A stretch of DNA of 64,000 bases from Nocardia australiensis (lineage in GTDB: Bacteria; Actinomycetota; Actinomycetes; Mycobacteriales; Mycobacteriaceae): NCBI RefSeq assembly GCF_020733705.1, contig NZ_JAJFZM010000001.1:1798001-1862000 (forward strand), given 5' to 3'. Below, piece by piece: positions 29,027 to 39,700 of this stretch. The position numbers were made by a program, and so were the translations under genes. Below the pieces are notes generated by a model, which searched no databases, had not been told where the DNA came from, and worked only from the letters and a program-made list of their open reading frames with translations. The number at the start of each line of letters is the position of its first letter. The first letter of the stretch is position 1.

Positions 29027-29460
29027 GGTGCTAGAGCCCTCCGTCGGAACGTGGATGTTTGTTGTGCCCCGGTCGGGATGAGGGACCGGCCGGGGCCACC
29101 AACCTGATGAAGGTTTGGCTACCGAAGTTGCCGATGACCACGGTAGCCAGCCAATAGCGTCGATGTCACTTCCGTACACAAATTCGTTATGTACGCAAAC
29201 TGGGGCCGAATCAGGGTGAAGGTTCAACCAACCCACGCCAAGGAGGGTGGCCAAATGGCAAGTTGGTTGGTTCGTCTTCTCATCGACAGGAGATTGCTGG
29301 TCCGTAGCATGTTCGTCGCTGATCCGTGGGGGTAAATAGGGTTAAGGAATTTTCTGGCTACGCCGCCCCATGGTCGGTAGATGGGCTGGTAGCGCGCCTT
29401 CTCGGGTTTCGGGGCGGCGGGGGAATGTTCTTTGTCGGTGCTCGCCGGTAGCCTCTGGCC

Positions 29461-32256
29461 GTGGCTCTGTACCGGAAATACCGACCGGCAACGTTCGCTG
29501 AGGTGGTGGGCCAAGAGCACGTCACCGACCCGTTGAGTATCGCGCTCGACACCGGGCGAATCAGTCATGCCTACCTATTCTCCGGTCCGCGCGGTTGCGG
29601 CAAGACCTCCTCGGCGCGCATCCTCGCGCGCTCACTGAACTGTGTGCAGGGCCCGACATCGAGACCGTGTGGCGTCTGCCCCTCCTGTGTGGCGCTCGGA
29701 CCAGGTGGCCCGGGAAACCTCGATGTGATCGAACTCGACGCCGCGAGTCACGGCGGGGTCGACGACACCCGTGAACTGCGCGACAGGGCCTTCTACGCGC
29801 CCGCGGAGTCGCGGTATCGGGTGTTCATCGTCGATGAGGCGCACATGGTCACCACAGCGGGCTTCAACGCGCTGTTGAAGATTGTGGAGGAGCCACCCGC
29901 GCACCTCATCTTCATCTTCGCCACCACCGAGCCGGACAAGGTGTTGCCGACCATCCGCTCCCGTACCCACCACTATCCGTTCCGGCTGCTGCCGCCCGCG
30001 ACCATGCGCGGACTGCTCGGGAAGATCTGCGAGCAAGAACAGGTCCCTGTCGAAGAAGCGGTGTACCCGTTGGTGATTCGCGCGGGTGGCGGATCTCCTC
30101 GCGACAGTCTGAGCGTGCTCGACCAACTCTTGGCCGGGGCGGGCGCCGAGGGCGTCACCTATCCGAGGGCGGTCTCGCTGCTCGGCGTGACCGATGTCGC
30201 GCTGATCGATGACGCGATCGACGCGCTCGCGGCAGGCGACGGCGCGGCGCTGTTCGGCACCATCGATCAGGTCATGGAGGCGGGACACGATCCGCGCCGC
30301 TTCGCCGTCGACCTACTGGAGCGGCTACGTGACCTGATTTTGTTGCGTGCTGTCCCCGACGCCGCCGATCGTGGCCTGGTTTCCGGTCCGGGCGATGTCC
30401 TCGAGCGCATGCGCGACCAGGCGCAACGGGTCGGTCCGGCCACGCTGGCCAGGCACGCCGAGTTGCTGCACGAGGGCCTCGGCGAAATGCGCGGCGCCAC
30501 CGCGCCCCGATTGCTATTGGAAATCGTGTGCGCCCGCATGCTGTTGCCCTCGGTCTCAGAGGCCGAATCGGCCACTTTGCAGCGCATCGAACAGCTCGAG
30601 CGCGGCATCGCGAGCGGTGCGGCGCCGGCGTCGCGGCCCGCTGCGGCGCCCACCTCGACCGCGCCCGCCCAGGATGCGCCATCCGGTGCACCTCGCCGCA
30701 GGGGTGCTGAGTTGCTCGCCGCCGCGCGCCGCGAGACTCGGGCAGCCAGTGAGGGAGGCGCTCAGTCGAATGCGGCCCCGGACCGGAATTCGGATTCCGG
30801 ATCGGGAGCCGCGCCGACATCGTCCGCCGAGCCTGCGCCGGTCCGTGTGCGAGCCGCTGGTGCCGACTCGGCTGCGGTATCCGAGCGAGGAACGGGTACT
30901 GAGCCGACCGCTGCGGTAGATCCGTCGGCGGTTGTCGAGCCCGTGGCGGGTGCTGGGTCGCCTCCGGTTACCGAGCGTGAAGGTGAGTCGTCTCCGATTG
31001 GCGAGCGCGCGACGCAGTCTTCCCCGGTTATTGCTCACCCGGTGGGTGCCGAGCCGGTGGGTGCGGTAGATCCGTCGGCGGTTGCTGAGCGTAGGGCCGG
31101 TGCTGGGGCGTCGGCGTTCGCTGAGCTCGGGGCGGTGGCTGATGCCTCCCCGGTTGTCGAGCGTGGGGCCGGTAGCGAGTCGTCGCCGGTTGCCGAGCGT
31201 CGAGTTGGTGGCGGGGTGTCGCCGGTTGCCGAGAGTGCTGCGGCTGCGGAGTCGTTCCCGGTCGCCGAGCGCGGAGCCGGTGCGGGGTCGTCGGGGCCTG
31301 CTGGCGGGCGTGCGGATGATGCCGGGGCCGTGGGTGCTGTCGAACCGCCGTTGGATGCTGATCGCGCGGAGGGTGCCGGCCCGGCCCGGAGTACTCGGTC
31401 CGGTGCCACCGTCGGTGCCGACAGCGCCGGCAATCCGGATGTCGGTGCGCTGGATGTAGCCGGTGCGGCTACGGAATCCGAAGCGGCACAGTCGGGTTCG
31501 GCGTCGTCAAGCGGTGAGGTGGCCGCGGAAGCGGGCCCGGCCGCGTCGGACGCGGATCTATTGCGGGCGGTCGAGGCGGCGTGGGGGGATATCAGGTCGA
31601 AGGTGCGGGAGTTCGGACCGACCGTGCAGGCGTTGCTATCGGGGGCGTCGGTATCGCGGATCGATGGTGACGTGATCGTGTTCGCTCATCAGCACGCGCC
31701 GCTGGCCAAGCGGCTGTCGGACCCGCGAAATCTGGAGGCGGTGCGGGCGGCCGTGCGCGCGGTACTCGGCCGCGATCACGAGGTGCGATGGGAGGCCGGT
31801 GCGTCCGCGCCACGGCCTGCCGCCGCTACCACGGCCAAAACCCGGAGTGCGGCCGGTCGCGAACCCGCGAAAGCGCCGTCACGTGAACCCGGACCCGCGG
31901 CCGGGCGCAGCACGGATGCCGCCGCGCCACCGAAATATTCGCGGCCGAGTCAGGCGCGTGGTGCCGCGGTCGACACGGCGGGCAGCGCTCAGCGGCCGAA
32001 CCGGGCTCCCGATACCCGCCCGCGCGGTGGCGACGATGACATTCCGCCGCCCGACTTCCCCGATCTGCCCGACGACCCCGGCCCGACGGACTATGCGCCG
32101 GTCGACGGCGTGCCGCCACCGACGACTCCGGAAGAGGAACAGGAGATGCTGCGCCAGTCGGCGGAGCCGGTGGCGCCGGGGGAGCGGCGTGACCCCGACG
32201 AGATCGCTCTCGAGTTGCTCGTAAGTGAGCTCGGTGCCATACGGCTGGACGGTTGA
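29461..32256 (+). CDS. dnaX: DNA polymerase III subunits gamma/tau
   Basis: A 931-residue clamp-loader ATPase. The Walker A motif GPRGCGKTS lies near residue 42, zinc-module Cys near 61-78 (CVQGPTSRPCGVCPSC), Walker B FIVDEAHM near 122 and sensor 1 FIFATTEPDK near 153. Domain III ends near residue 375. Residues of about 380-700 are a very long low-complexity linker of repeated VAERGAG-like units. A tau C-terminal domain follows (AVEAAWGDIRSKVREFGPTV...AHQHAPLAKRLSDP) and then a Pro-rich acidic tail. It loads the beta clamp and binds the polymerase. The start is GTG 29461. It is larger than most actinobacterial DnaX because of the linker. Confidence 0.95.
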   Translation: MALYRKYRPATFAEVVGQEHVTDPLSIALDTGRISHAYLFSGPRGCGKTSSARILARSLNCVQGPTSRPCGVCPSCVALGPGGPGNLDVIELDAASHGGVDDTRELRDRAFYAPAESRYRVFIVDEAHMVTTAGFNALLKIVEEPPAHLIFIFATTEPDKVLPTIRSRTHHYPFRLLPPATMRGLLGKICEQEQVPVEEAVYPLVIRAGGGSPRDSLSVLDQLLAGAGAEGVTYPRAVSLLGVTDVALIDDAIDALAAGDGAALFGTIDQVMEAGHDPRRFAVDLLERLRDLILLRAVPDAADRGLVSGPGDVLERMRDQAQRVGPATLARHAELLHEGLGEMRGATAPRLLLEIVCARMLLPSVSEAESATLQRIEQLERGIASGAAPASRPAAAPTSTAPAQDAPSGAPRRRGAELLAAARRETRAASEGGAQSNAAPDRNSDSGSGAAPTSSAEPAPVRVRAAGADSAAVSERGTGTEPTAAVDPSAVVEPVAGAGSPPVTEREGESSPIGERATQSSPVIAHPVGAEPVGAVDPSAVAERRAGAGASAFAELGAVADASPVVERGAGSESSPVAERRVGGGVSPVAESAAAAESFPVAERGAGAGSSGPAGGRADDAGAVGAVEPPLDADRAEGAGPARSTRSGATVGADSAGNPDVGALDVAGAATESEAAQSGSASSSGEVAAEAGPAASDADLLRAVEAAWGDIRSKVREFGPTVQALLSGASVSRIDGDVIVFAHQHAPLAKRLSDPRNLEAVRAAVRAVLGRDHEVRWEAGASAPRPAAATTAKTRSAAGREPAKAPSREPGPAAGRSTDAAAPPKYSRPSQARGAAVDTAGSAQRPNRAPDTRPRGGDDDIPPPDFPDLPDDPGPTDYAPVDGVPPPTTPEEEQEMLRQSAEPVAPGERRDPDEIALELLVSELGAIRLDG
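30840..31320 (+). repeat. Degenerate tandem repeats inside dnaX
   Basis: The segment repeats a roughly 45-60 base unit encoding variations of PVVERGAGSESSPVAERR and AVDPSAVVEPV. Words such as CCGGTTGCCGAGCGT recur. It encodes a flexible Ala/Gly/Val/Glu/Ser linker between the ATPase part and the tau domain. Confidence 0.7.
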
Positions 32257-32623
32257 CAACCGCCGCCTCGACGACGTTAAGTTAACCGGAGTTCGCACAC
32301 GCGGTAGTATGAGCGGGTGGCCGTGAACTCCGGCATGGCGAGGTTCTATGGTATGCCCAAGCATCTGGGTGCCCAGAACGTGCGTCCGCTGCTGCTTGTC
32401 GAGTTTTGTACAGCGTTATGTGGTGCGGGCGATGGGCCTGGAGGAGGGAGTTCATGCGACCACGAAGGGTCCTGGGAACGCCGCCAATTTAATACAGACA
32501 GTCGGTCGGAAGATCGGTCGGCGAGGTTACCCGCGGTATCGCCGTAGACGCGGTGGCGCCGCAGAGAGCGCTTGGACGGACGGAAGTTCGGACTACGCAC
32601 CCCAAGGAAGGAAACACTCCGAT
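32257..32623. other. Upstream region of the fadAB operon
   Basis: About 365 bases between dnaX and fadA. It contains the promoter candidate above and, at about 32499-32522, a repeated word (CAGTCGGTCGGAAGATCGGTCGG) that could be an operator half-site pair. A 76-codon frame from GTG 32317 resembles no known protein. The length suggests a long 5' untranslated leader for fadA. Confidence 0.45.
32282..32310 (+). promoter_or_regulatory. Putative promoter upstream of fadA
   Basis: TTAACC (32282-32287) and TAGTAT (32305-32310) are separated by 17 bases. It lies about 310 bases before the fadA start. A GTG lies seven bases downstream of the -10 element, so a short leaderless frame could begin there. 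Confidence 0.45.
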
Positions 32624-33838
32624 ATGACCACAGAGGCCTACATCTACGAGGCCATCCGCACTCCACGTGGCCGCGGCAAGAAGAACGGTTCGCTGCACTC
32701 GGTGAAGCCGATCGACCTGACTGTTGGTCTGATCCAGGAGCTGCGGGGCCGTTTCCCGAACCTCGACGAGGACCGGATCTCCGACCTCATCCTCGGCGTT
32801 GTCACCCCCGTCGGTGACCAGGGCATGGACATCGCCCGTACCGCAGTGATGGTGGCCGGCCTGCCCGACACCGTCGGTGGCTTCCAGCTCAACCGTTTCT
32901 GCGCGTCGGGCCTCGAGGCCGTGAACCTGGCGGCCCAGAAGGTCCGCTCGGGCTTCGACGACCTGGTTCTCGCCGGCGGCGTCGAGTCCATGTCGCGCGT
33001 CGCGATGGGCTCCGACGGTGGCGCGTGGGCGCTGGACCCGGCCACCAACTACGACACCTACTTTGTGCCACAGGGGGTTTCGGCCGACCTCATCGCCACG
33101 ATCGAGGGCTTCAGCCGCGATGACGTCGATGCCTACGCGGTGCGTTCGCAGGAGCTGGCCGCCGCGGCCACCACCGGTGGTTACTTCGCCAAGTCGGTCG
33201 TTCCGGTCAAGGATCAGAACGGCATCGTCGTGCTGGACAAGGACGAGCACATGCGTCCGGGCACCACTTCCGAGGACCTGGCCAAGCTGAACCCGTCCTT
33301 CGCGGTGATCGGTGAAATGGGTGGCTTCGACGCGGTCGCGCTGCAGAAGTACCACTTCGTCGAGAAAATCAACCACGTCCACCATGGCGGCAACAGCTCG
33401 GGCATCGTCGATGGCGCCGCGCTTGTCCTGGTCGGCTCCGAAGACGCGGGCAAGGCTTCCGGACTGACCCCGCGTGCGCGCATCGTCGCCACCGCTACCA
33501 GCGGCGCCGACTCCACCATCATGCTGACCGGCCCCACCCCCGCCGCGCACAAAGCGCTGGCCAAGGCGGGCCTGTCCATCGAGGACATCGACCTGTTCGA
33601 GATCAACGAGGCGTTCGCCTCCGTGGTGCTGAAGTTCCAGAAGGACCTGAACATCCCGGACGAGAAGCTGAACGTGAACGGCGGCGCCATCGCGATGGGC
33701 CACCCGCTTGGCGCCACCGGCGCGATGATCACCGGCACCATGGTCGACGAGCTGGAGCGCCGCAACGGCCGCTACGCGCTGGTCACCCTGTGCATCGGTG
33801 GCGGCATAGGCGTTGCCACCATCATCGAGCGCGTCTAA
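32624..33838 (+). CDS. fadA: Acetyl-CoA acyltransferase (thiolase), beta-oxidation
   Basis: A 404-residue thiolase that cleaves 3-ketoacyl-CoA with CoA. The acyl-accepting Cys sits in [11 protein letters not shown] near residue 90, the catalytic His in [15 protein letters not shown] near 355 and the second Cys in [13 protein letters not shown] near 388. The pattern matches the FadA subunit of the mycobacterial trifunctional enzyme (Rv0859). ATG 32624 follows AAGGAAGGAAACACTCCGAT. fadB begins 37 bases downstream, so the pair forms an operon. The longer upstream frame has no thiolase similarity. Confidence 0.94.
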   Translation: MTTEAYIYEAIRTPRGRGKKNGSLHSVKPIDLTVGLIQELRGRFPNLDEDRISDLILGVVTPVGDQGMDIARTAVMVAGLPDTVGGFQLNRFCASGLEAVNLAAQKVRSGFDDLVLAGGVESMSRVAMGSDGGAWALDPATNYDTYFVPQGVSADLIATIEGFSRDDVDAYAVRSQELAAAATTGGYFAKSVVPVKDQNGIVVLDKDEHMRPGTTSEDLAKLNPSFAVIGEMGGFDAVALQKYHFVEKINHVHHGGNSSGIVDGAALVLVGSEDAGKASGLTPRARIVATATSGADSTIMLTGPTPAAHKALAKAGLSIEDIDLFEINEAFASVVLKFQKDLNIPDEKLNVNGGAIAMGHPLGATGAMITGTMVDELERRNGRYALVTLCIGGGIGVATIIERV

Positions 33839-33875
33839 ACCCCAACCGAGACTTTTCCCAAGGAGACACAGAGCT

Positions 33876-36026
33876 GTGAGCGAGACCAACATGATCGGTT
33901 GGGAGCAGGATTCGGACGGCATCGTCGTTTTGACGATGGACGACCCGAACCAGGGCGCCAACACGATGAATTCGCTGTACAAGAAGTCGATGGCCGCGAC
34001 GGTCGAGCGGCTCGAGGCCGAGAAGGACAACATCACCGGCGTGGTGCTGACCTCCGCGAAGAAGACCTTCTTCGCCGGCGGTGACCTGAAGAACATGATG
34101 AAAGTCGGCCCGCAAGACGGCGCCGCCCTCCTCGAAGAGCTGACCACCATCAAGGGCGCGCTGCGTCGCCTGGAGACCCTCGGCAAGCCGGTCGTCGCCG
34201 CAATCAACGGCGCCGCGCTCGGTGGTGGCCTCGAGATCACCCTCGCTACCCACTACCGCATCGCCGCGGACGTGCCCGGTGTGCAGCTCGGTCTCCCCGA
34301 GGTCAGCCTCGGCCTGCTGCCTGCCGGTGGCGGTGTCACCCGCACCGTGCGCATGTTCGGCCTGCAGGGCGCGTTGATGCAGTTCCTGCTGCAGGGCAAC
34401 AAGTACCGCCCGGGCAAGGCCAAGGAGCTCGGCCTGGTCAACGAGGTCGTCGGCTCGATCGAGGAACTGGTCCCCGCCGCCAAGGCATGGATCAAGGCCA
34501 ACCCCGAGGGCGGCGTGCAGCCCTGGGACAAGAAGGGCTTCAAGATCCCCGGCGGTACCCCCTCCACCCCGGCCTTCGCGGCGAACCTGCCCGCGTTCCC
34601 GGCCAACCTGCGCAAGCAGCTCAAGGGCACCAACATGCCGGCGCCGCGCGCCATCATGTCGGCGGCGGTCGAAGGCTCGCAGGTCGATATCGATAACGCG
34701 TCGCTGATCGAGTCTCGCTACTTCGTCTCGCTGCTGACCGGCCCGGTCGCCAAGAACATGATCCAGGCGTTCTTCTTCGACCTGCAGTCGATCAACAACG
34801 GTGGTTCGCGGCCCAAGGATGTCCCGAAGAAGGAGATCCGCAAGGTCGGCGTGCTCGGTGCGGGCATGATGGGCGCCGGCATCGCCTACGTTTCCGCCAA
34901 GGCGGGCTACGAGGTCGTGCTGAAGGACGTCACCATCGAGGCGGCCGAGCGCGGCAAGAACTACTCCGAGAAGATCGAGGCCAAGGCTCTCTCACGTGGC
35001 AAGACCACCGAGGAGAAGTCGAAGGCGCTGCTGGCGCGGATCAAGCCGTCCGCGGATGTGGCCGACTTCGCCGGTGTCGACTTCGTCGTCGAGGCCGTCT
35101 TCGAGAACACTGAGCTCAAGCACAAGGTGTTCCAGGAGATCGAGGACATCGTCACCCCGGATGCCCTGCTCGGCTCCAATACCTCCACCCTGCCGATCAC
35201 CGGTCTGGCGGCCGGTGTGAAGCGCGAGGAAGACTTCATCGGCATCCACTTCTTCTCACCGGTCGACAAGATGCCGCTGGTGGAGATCATCAAGGGTGAG
35301 AAGACCTCCGACGAGGCGCTGGCCCGGGTGTTCGACTACACCCTCGCGATCAAGAAGACCCCGATTGTCGTCAACGACAGCCGTGGCTTCTTCACCTCGC
35401 GCGTGATCGGCACCTTCGTCAACGAGGCGATCGGCATGCTGACCGAGGGCATCGAGCCGGCCACCATCGAGCAGGCCGGACTACAGGCGGGCTACCCGGC
35501 CGCGCCGCTGCAGCTGTCGGACGAGCTGAACCTGAAGCTCATGCAGAAGATCGCCAAGGAGACCCTGGAGGCTGCCAAGCACGGTGACGCCGCCCTGGGC
35601 AAAAAGCGGCACCCGGCGCAGGACGTCATCGACTACCTGGTTGCCGAGGGTCGTCCGGGTCGCCTGGAGAAGGCCGGCTTCTACGATTACGACGAAGACG
35701 GCAAGCGTATCGGTATCTTCCAGGGCCTGCGTGAGCACTTCAAGACCACCGCCGGTTTCGGTGTGCCGCTGCAGGATCTGATCGACCGCATGCTGTTCAT
35801 CGAGGCGATCGAGACCCAGAAGTGCTTCGACGAGGGCGTGCTCATCACCACCGCCGACGCCAACATCGGCTCGATCTTCGGCATCGGGTTCCCGGCCTGG
35901 ACCGGTGGCGTGCACCAGTTCATCGTCGGTTACCCGGGTGGCCAGGCGGCCTTCGTGGAGCGTGCCGACTACCTCGCCAAGACCTACGGCGAGCGTTTCG
36001 AGGTTCCCGCCTCGCTGCGCAAGTAA
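33876..36026 (+). CDS. fadB: 3-hydroxyacyl-CoA dehydrogenase / enoyl-CoA hydratase, beta-oxidation alpha subunit
   Basis: A 716-residue two-function enzyme. The N-terminal enoyl-CoA hydratase part has the oxyanion segment KKTFFAGGDLKNM near residue 68 and the catalytic Glu region GLPEVSLGLLPAGGGVTR near residue 145. The C-terminal dehydrogenase part has the NAD motif VGVLGAGMMGAGIA near residue 325 and the catalytic HFFSPVDKMPLVEII near residue 460. Size and order match the alpha chain of the mycobacterial trifunctional enzyme (Rv0860). GTG 33876 follows AAGGAGACACAGAGCT. A hairpin terminator follows. Confidence 0.94.
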   Translation: MSETNMIGWEQDSDGIVVLTMDDPNQGANTMNSLYKKSMAATVERLEAEKDNITGVVLTSAKKTFFAGGDLKNMMKVGPQDGAALLEELTTIKGALRRLETLGKPVVAAINGAALGGGLEITLATHYRIAADVPGVQLGLPEVSLGLLPAGGGVTRTVRMFGLQGALMQFLLQGNKYRPGKAKELGLVNEVVGSIEELVPAAKAWIKANPEGGVQPWDKKGFKIPGGTPSTPAFAANLPAFPANLRKQLKGTNMPAPRAIMSAAVEGSQVDIDNASLIESRYFVSLLTGPVAKNMIQAFFFDLQSINNGGSRPKDVPKKEIRKVGVLGAGMMGAGIAYVSAKAGYEVVLKDVTIEAAERGKNYSEKIEAKALSRGKTTEEKSKALLARIKPSADVADFAGVDFVVEAVFENTELKHKVFQEIEDIVTPDALLGSNTSTLPITGLAAGVKREEDFIGIHFFSPVDKMPLVEIIKGEKTSDEALARVFDYTLAIKKTPIVVNDSRGFFTSRVIGTFVNEAIGMLTEGIEPATIEQAGLQAGYPAAPLQLSDELNLKLMQKIAKETLEAAKHGDAALGKKRHPAQDVIDYLVAEGRPGRLEKAGFYDYDEDGKRIGIFQGLREHFKTTAGFGVPLQDLIDRMLFIEAIETQKCFDEGVLITTADANIGSIFGIGFPAWTGGVHQFIVGYPGGQAAFVERADYLAKTYGERFEVPASLRK

Positions 36027-36042
36027 GTCTGGCTATGGCCCG

Positions 36043-36076
36043 AAGCCCGTCACCGCGAATCGTGGTGGCGGGCTTT
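36043..36076 (+). terminator. Terminator of the fadAB operon
   Basis: AAGCCCGTCACC (36043-36054) pairs with GGTGGCGGGCTT (36064-36075), with one G-U pair, and is followed by TT. It lies 16 bases after the fadB stop. Confidence 0.75.
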
Positions 36077-36180
36077 CGCCGTTCCTGGAGCCTGTGGAAA
36101 GTCAAGGGGGCGGGGATTCGTGGCGGCGGATTTCGGAGGCCGTTTACCTCTCGGTCCGATTCCGGCGTTAGCGTGGCACG

Positions 36181-36504
36181 TTGGCCGCCGATCCGCTCGA
36201 CCCCACGAAATTCCTTGTCCTGGAACGCTCTTTTGTGGTCGGCGTCGGCACCAAGATCCGGATCTACGAGAGTGACACCAGCGACGCCACCAACATCCTT
36301 GACGCCCCACTCGGCAGTGCCCGCCCGGTCACCAAGCGCTTGCTGGTCGACCTCGCGGATCTCGGTCTCGACCCGATCGACAATATCGAGGGTATGACCT
36401 GGGGCCCGCCACTGCCGACAGGTGAGCGAACCTTGGTGCTCGTCAGCGACGATAACTTCGCCGACCAGCAAATCACCCAGGTGGTCGCGCTGGCGGTCCG
36501 GTAG
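36181..36504 (+). pseudogene. C-terminal remnant of an esterase-like phytase-family protein
   Basis: The 107 codons encode FLVLERSFVVGVGTKIRIY near the start, then LDPIDNIEGMTWGPPLP, TGERTLVLVSDDNFADQQIT and QVVALAVR. These are the last strands of the phytase-like beta-propeller (PF13449), including the EG and SDDNF motifs. The proteins are normally 330 residues or more with a signal peptide. Neither is present, and the preceding 150 bases show no similarity, so it is a truncated relic. It sits between fadB and the kinase gene. Confidence 0.75.
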
Positions 36505-36795
36505 CGATGCCGCGCCGTCCGAATGGCGTGGCCTCGGCAGTGTCTCCGAAGCCAACCCAACGCACCGAGCTGTGGAGCGAATCTCGTTCCGATGCGGGCC
36601 AGGACACCGTCGTCGAGGCCCGGTCCCACACGGAACCAACGCTGATTCGAAAGATCCCCACTGGGTCGGATACCGCGCTACGTTGGAGTAAGCGCAGACA
36701 TATCGGAAACTGCGGGGGGCGGCTCGCGATGCCCGGGGTGGATGCGTTGTTTGATCGCTGGTGACGCCGAATCGCTATGAGTTCGAGGTGGTCAC

Positions 36796-39700
36796 ATGAA
36801 TCCACAGACGCGTTCGGGCAAGGTTGGCCCCGAATCGGCTCCGGCCGAATCGGAAACGCAGCGAATCGCGTCCATCGCAATCGCCGACGAACTGGAGGCG
36901 ATGGGGCTGTCGGGTGCGGTCGAGGTCGGTCGCGGCGGCTTCGGGGTGGTCTACCGCTGCATCCAGCAGACGCTGGATCGAGTTGTCGCGGTGAAGGTGC
37001 TTTCCTCGGAAATCGATGTGGAGAGCCGCGAGCGATTCCTGCGGGAGGAACAGGCTATGGGCCGGTTGTCCGGCCATCCGAATATCGTCGACATTCTGCA
37101 GGTCGACGTGACGTCGAGCGGTCTGCCGTTCATCGTGATGCCGTACTGCACACGCGGTTCACTCGAGCGGGTCATCTGCGATCGAGGCCCGCTCACCTGG
37201 GCTGATTCGCTGCGCGCCGGGGTGAAACTGGCGGGCGCGATCGAAAGCGCGCATCGTGCGCTGATTCTGCACCGCGATGTGAAGCCGGCGAACGTGCTGC
37301 TCAGTGGCTACGGCGAGCCGCAGCTCACCGATTTCGGTATCGCGAGGATTCCCGGCGGATTCCAGACCTCGAGCAGCTTGATCACCGGCTCGCCGGCGTT
37401 CACCGCGCCGGAGGTACTCAAGGGCCAGGATCCGACCATCCGATCGGATGTGTACGGACTCGGTGCGACGTTGTTCGCACTGCTCACTGGGCACGCCGCC
37501 TATGAGAGGCAGGCGGGGGAGCGGGTTGTCGCGCAATTCCTGCGGATTACTACGCAGCCGGTGCCCGACCTGCGCGAGCGGGACATCCCGGCCGACGTGG
37601 CGGCCTCGATCGAGCAGGCCATGTCCACAGATCCGGATGAGCGCCCGACCTCGGCCTACGAGTTCGGCGAACAGTTGCGGGTGGCGCAGCGTGACCACGA
37701 TCAGGTGCCCGACGAGATGGCGCTGCTGGCCACCGGCGAGGAACCCGACGCTATCGATGACGGCTCATCGGATATAACGGTGGTCCGGCCCGCGGTGACC
37801 GCACGTCGCAGTTGGCCGCTGACGTTGCGCCCCGCGGTTTCCCAACATCCCGGTGTGAACGAACCGACCGCGACCACGCTGCCGCCGACCACCCCGCCGC
37901 CGACCGCGGCGACGAAGTTCCGCCCGCCGACCCCGGCCCGCGAACCCCTTGCGCGCCCCCGGCTCCTGGATACGCTGCGGGCGGGTGGTCGCCGCAGGCT
38001 CGCGGTGATCCATGCTCCGGCCGGATTCGGTAAGAGTACGGTGGCCGCGCAGTGGCGATCCGAGCTGACCGAGGCTGGCGTCGCGGTTGCCTGGATCGGC
38101 ATCGATCGCGGCGACGACAACGAGGTCTGGTTCCTCGCCCACCTCATCGAGGCCATTCGCCGGGTGCGCCCCGATATCGGCGCGGGACTCGACCAGGTGC
38201 TCGAGGAAGGTCCGGCGGACGCGGTCGCGTTCGTCATCTCGACGCTGATCGATGAGATCCACGCGGCGGGTTCCACCATGGTGGTGGTAGTCGACGACTG
38301 GCATCGAATCACCGACGCGGGTGCGCACCGAGCGATGGAAGCTTTGCTGGACAACGGATGTCACCACTTACGCTTCGTGGTGACCAGCCGCGAACAGTTC
38401 GGGTTGCCGACCAGCAGGTTGCGGGTGCATGACGAGTTGATCGAGATCGGGTCTTCCGCACTTCGGCTGACGGCCGCAGAGACCCGTCAGATTCTCTTGG
38501 AGCGCAACGGCTTTGCGCTGACCGACGAACAGGTGGAGCAGATTTACACGGTCACCGACGGGTGGCCCGCCGCAATCCAGTTGGTGAGTCTCTCCTTGCG
38601 CGGCCACTCCGATCCGGACCGATTGATCGCCAACCTGTCGGAGGGGGATCACGGCATTCGGGAGTATCTCGCGGAAAATGTGCTCGATACGCTCGAGCCG
38701 AGGATGCTCGAATTCCTGATGTCGATTTCGGTGACCGAACGGGTGTGCGGTTCGCTGGCGGCGGCGCTGTCGGAGGACCCCGATAGCGAGTATCTGCTCG
38801 AGCAGGCCGAACAGCGCGAGCTGTTCCTGCGGCGCATAGCTCACGATCCCGAGTGGTTCCGGATGCAGCCGCTGTTCGCCGAGCATCTGCGGGCCAGGCT
38901 GGAGCGGGCCGATCCCGGCCGGCTCGAGGCGCTGCACCGCAGGGCATCTCGCTGGTACGCCGAGCATCAGTTGTTGCGGAAGTCGGTCGATCACGCGCTG
39001 GCGGCGACGGATCTGAAGATGGCGCTGGACCTCTTGGAGAGCGGCGGCATGGACCTGATCGATAAGTCCCAGCTGACCACGCTGCTCGGCACCGTATCGA
39101 AACTACCTGTGCAGCAGGTTTCTTCGCGTTCGAAGCTGTTGATGGCGGTTGCCCGCGCGAACGTCAACCTGCAGCAGACCGGTGCGGCCAAGGCCGCGCT
39201 CGGCCGCCTGTCGAATGCGCTGGCCCGTGGATCGGCTACCGATGCCGATGTGATCAAGCAGCGCTGCCAAGCCGCGGTCCTCGCCGCATCGGATGCCATT
39301 GCCCAAGATCGCACCGAGGGTGTGCTCGACCAGGTTGCCGACTGTCTGGAGCGGCCCGATGAATTGCCCGCTTGGACGGTATCGACGGCGGCCAATCTGA
39401 CCTCGTTCGTTCGCCTGTGCGACTTCGATTTCGACGGTGTGCGCGAGATCCAGGAATGGGCCGCGGAGTATCACGCGCGCTCGAAGGACCCACTCGGTGC
39501 GGTATTCGGGCTGTGCGGGCGGGGTGCGGCGGCCTATGAGCAGCTCGATATCGCCACTGCGGCTGTGTGTTTCCAGCAGGCGTACGAAACCGCGGGTACC
39601 CGATCCGGCCCACGCTCGCACGCGGTGCGGGTGGCCGCCGCGCTGATCGGTGAATTGAACTATCGCCGTGGCGATCTGGATTCCGCCGATCGGCTCCTCG

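Noticed and set aside
29255..29335. 26-codon frame with a strong AAGGAGGGTGGCCAA ribosome-like sequence
   Set aside because: Too short to judge; no similarity and no promoter. It could be a real small protein, but only conservation would show that.
32317..32547. 76-codon frame starting just after a promoter-like sequence upstream of fadA
   Set aside because: The position would fit leaderless translation, but the product has no pattern and the region is more simply a 5' leader.
32489..34240. 583-codon open frame on the - strand
   Set aside because: It is antisense to fadA and the start of fadB, both clear by motif; no ribosome site or recognised product.
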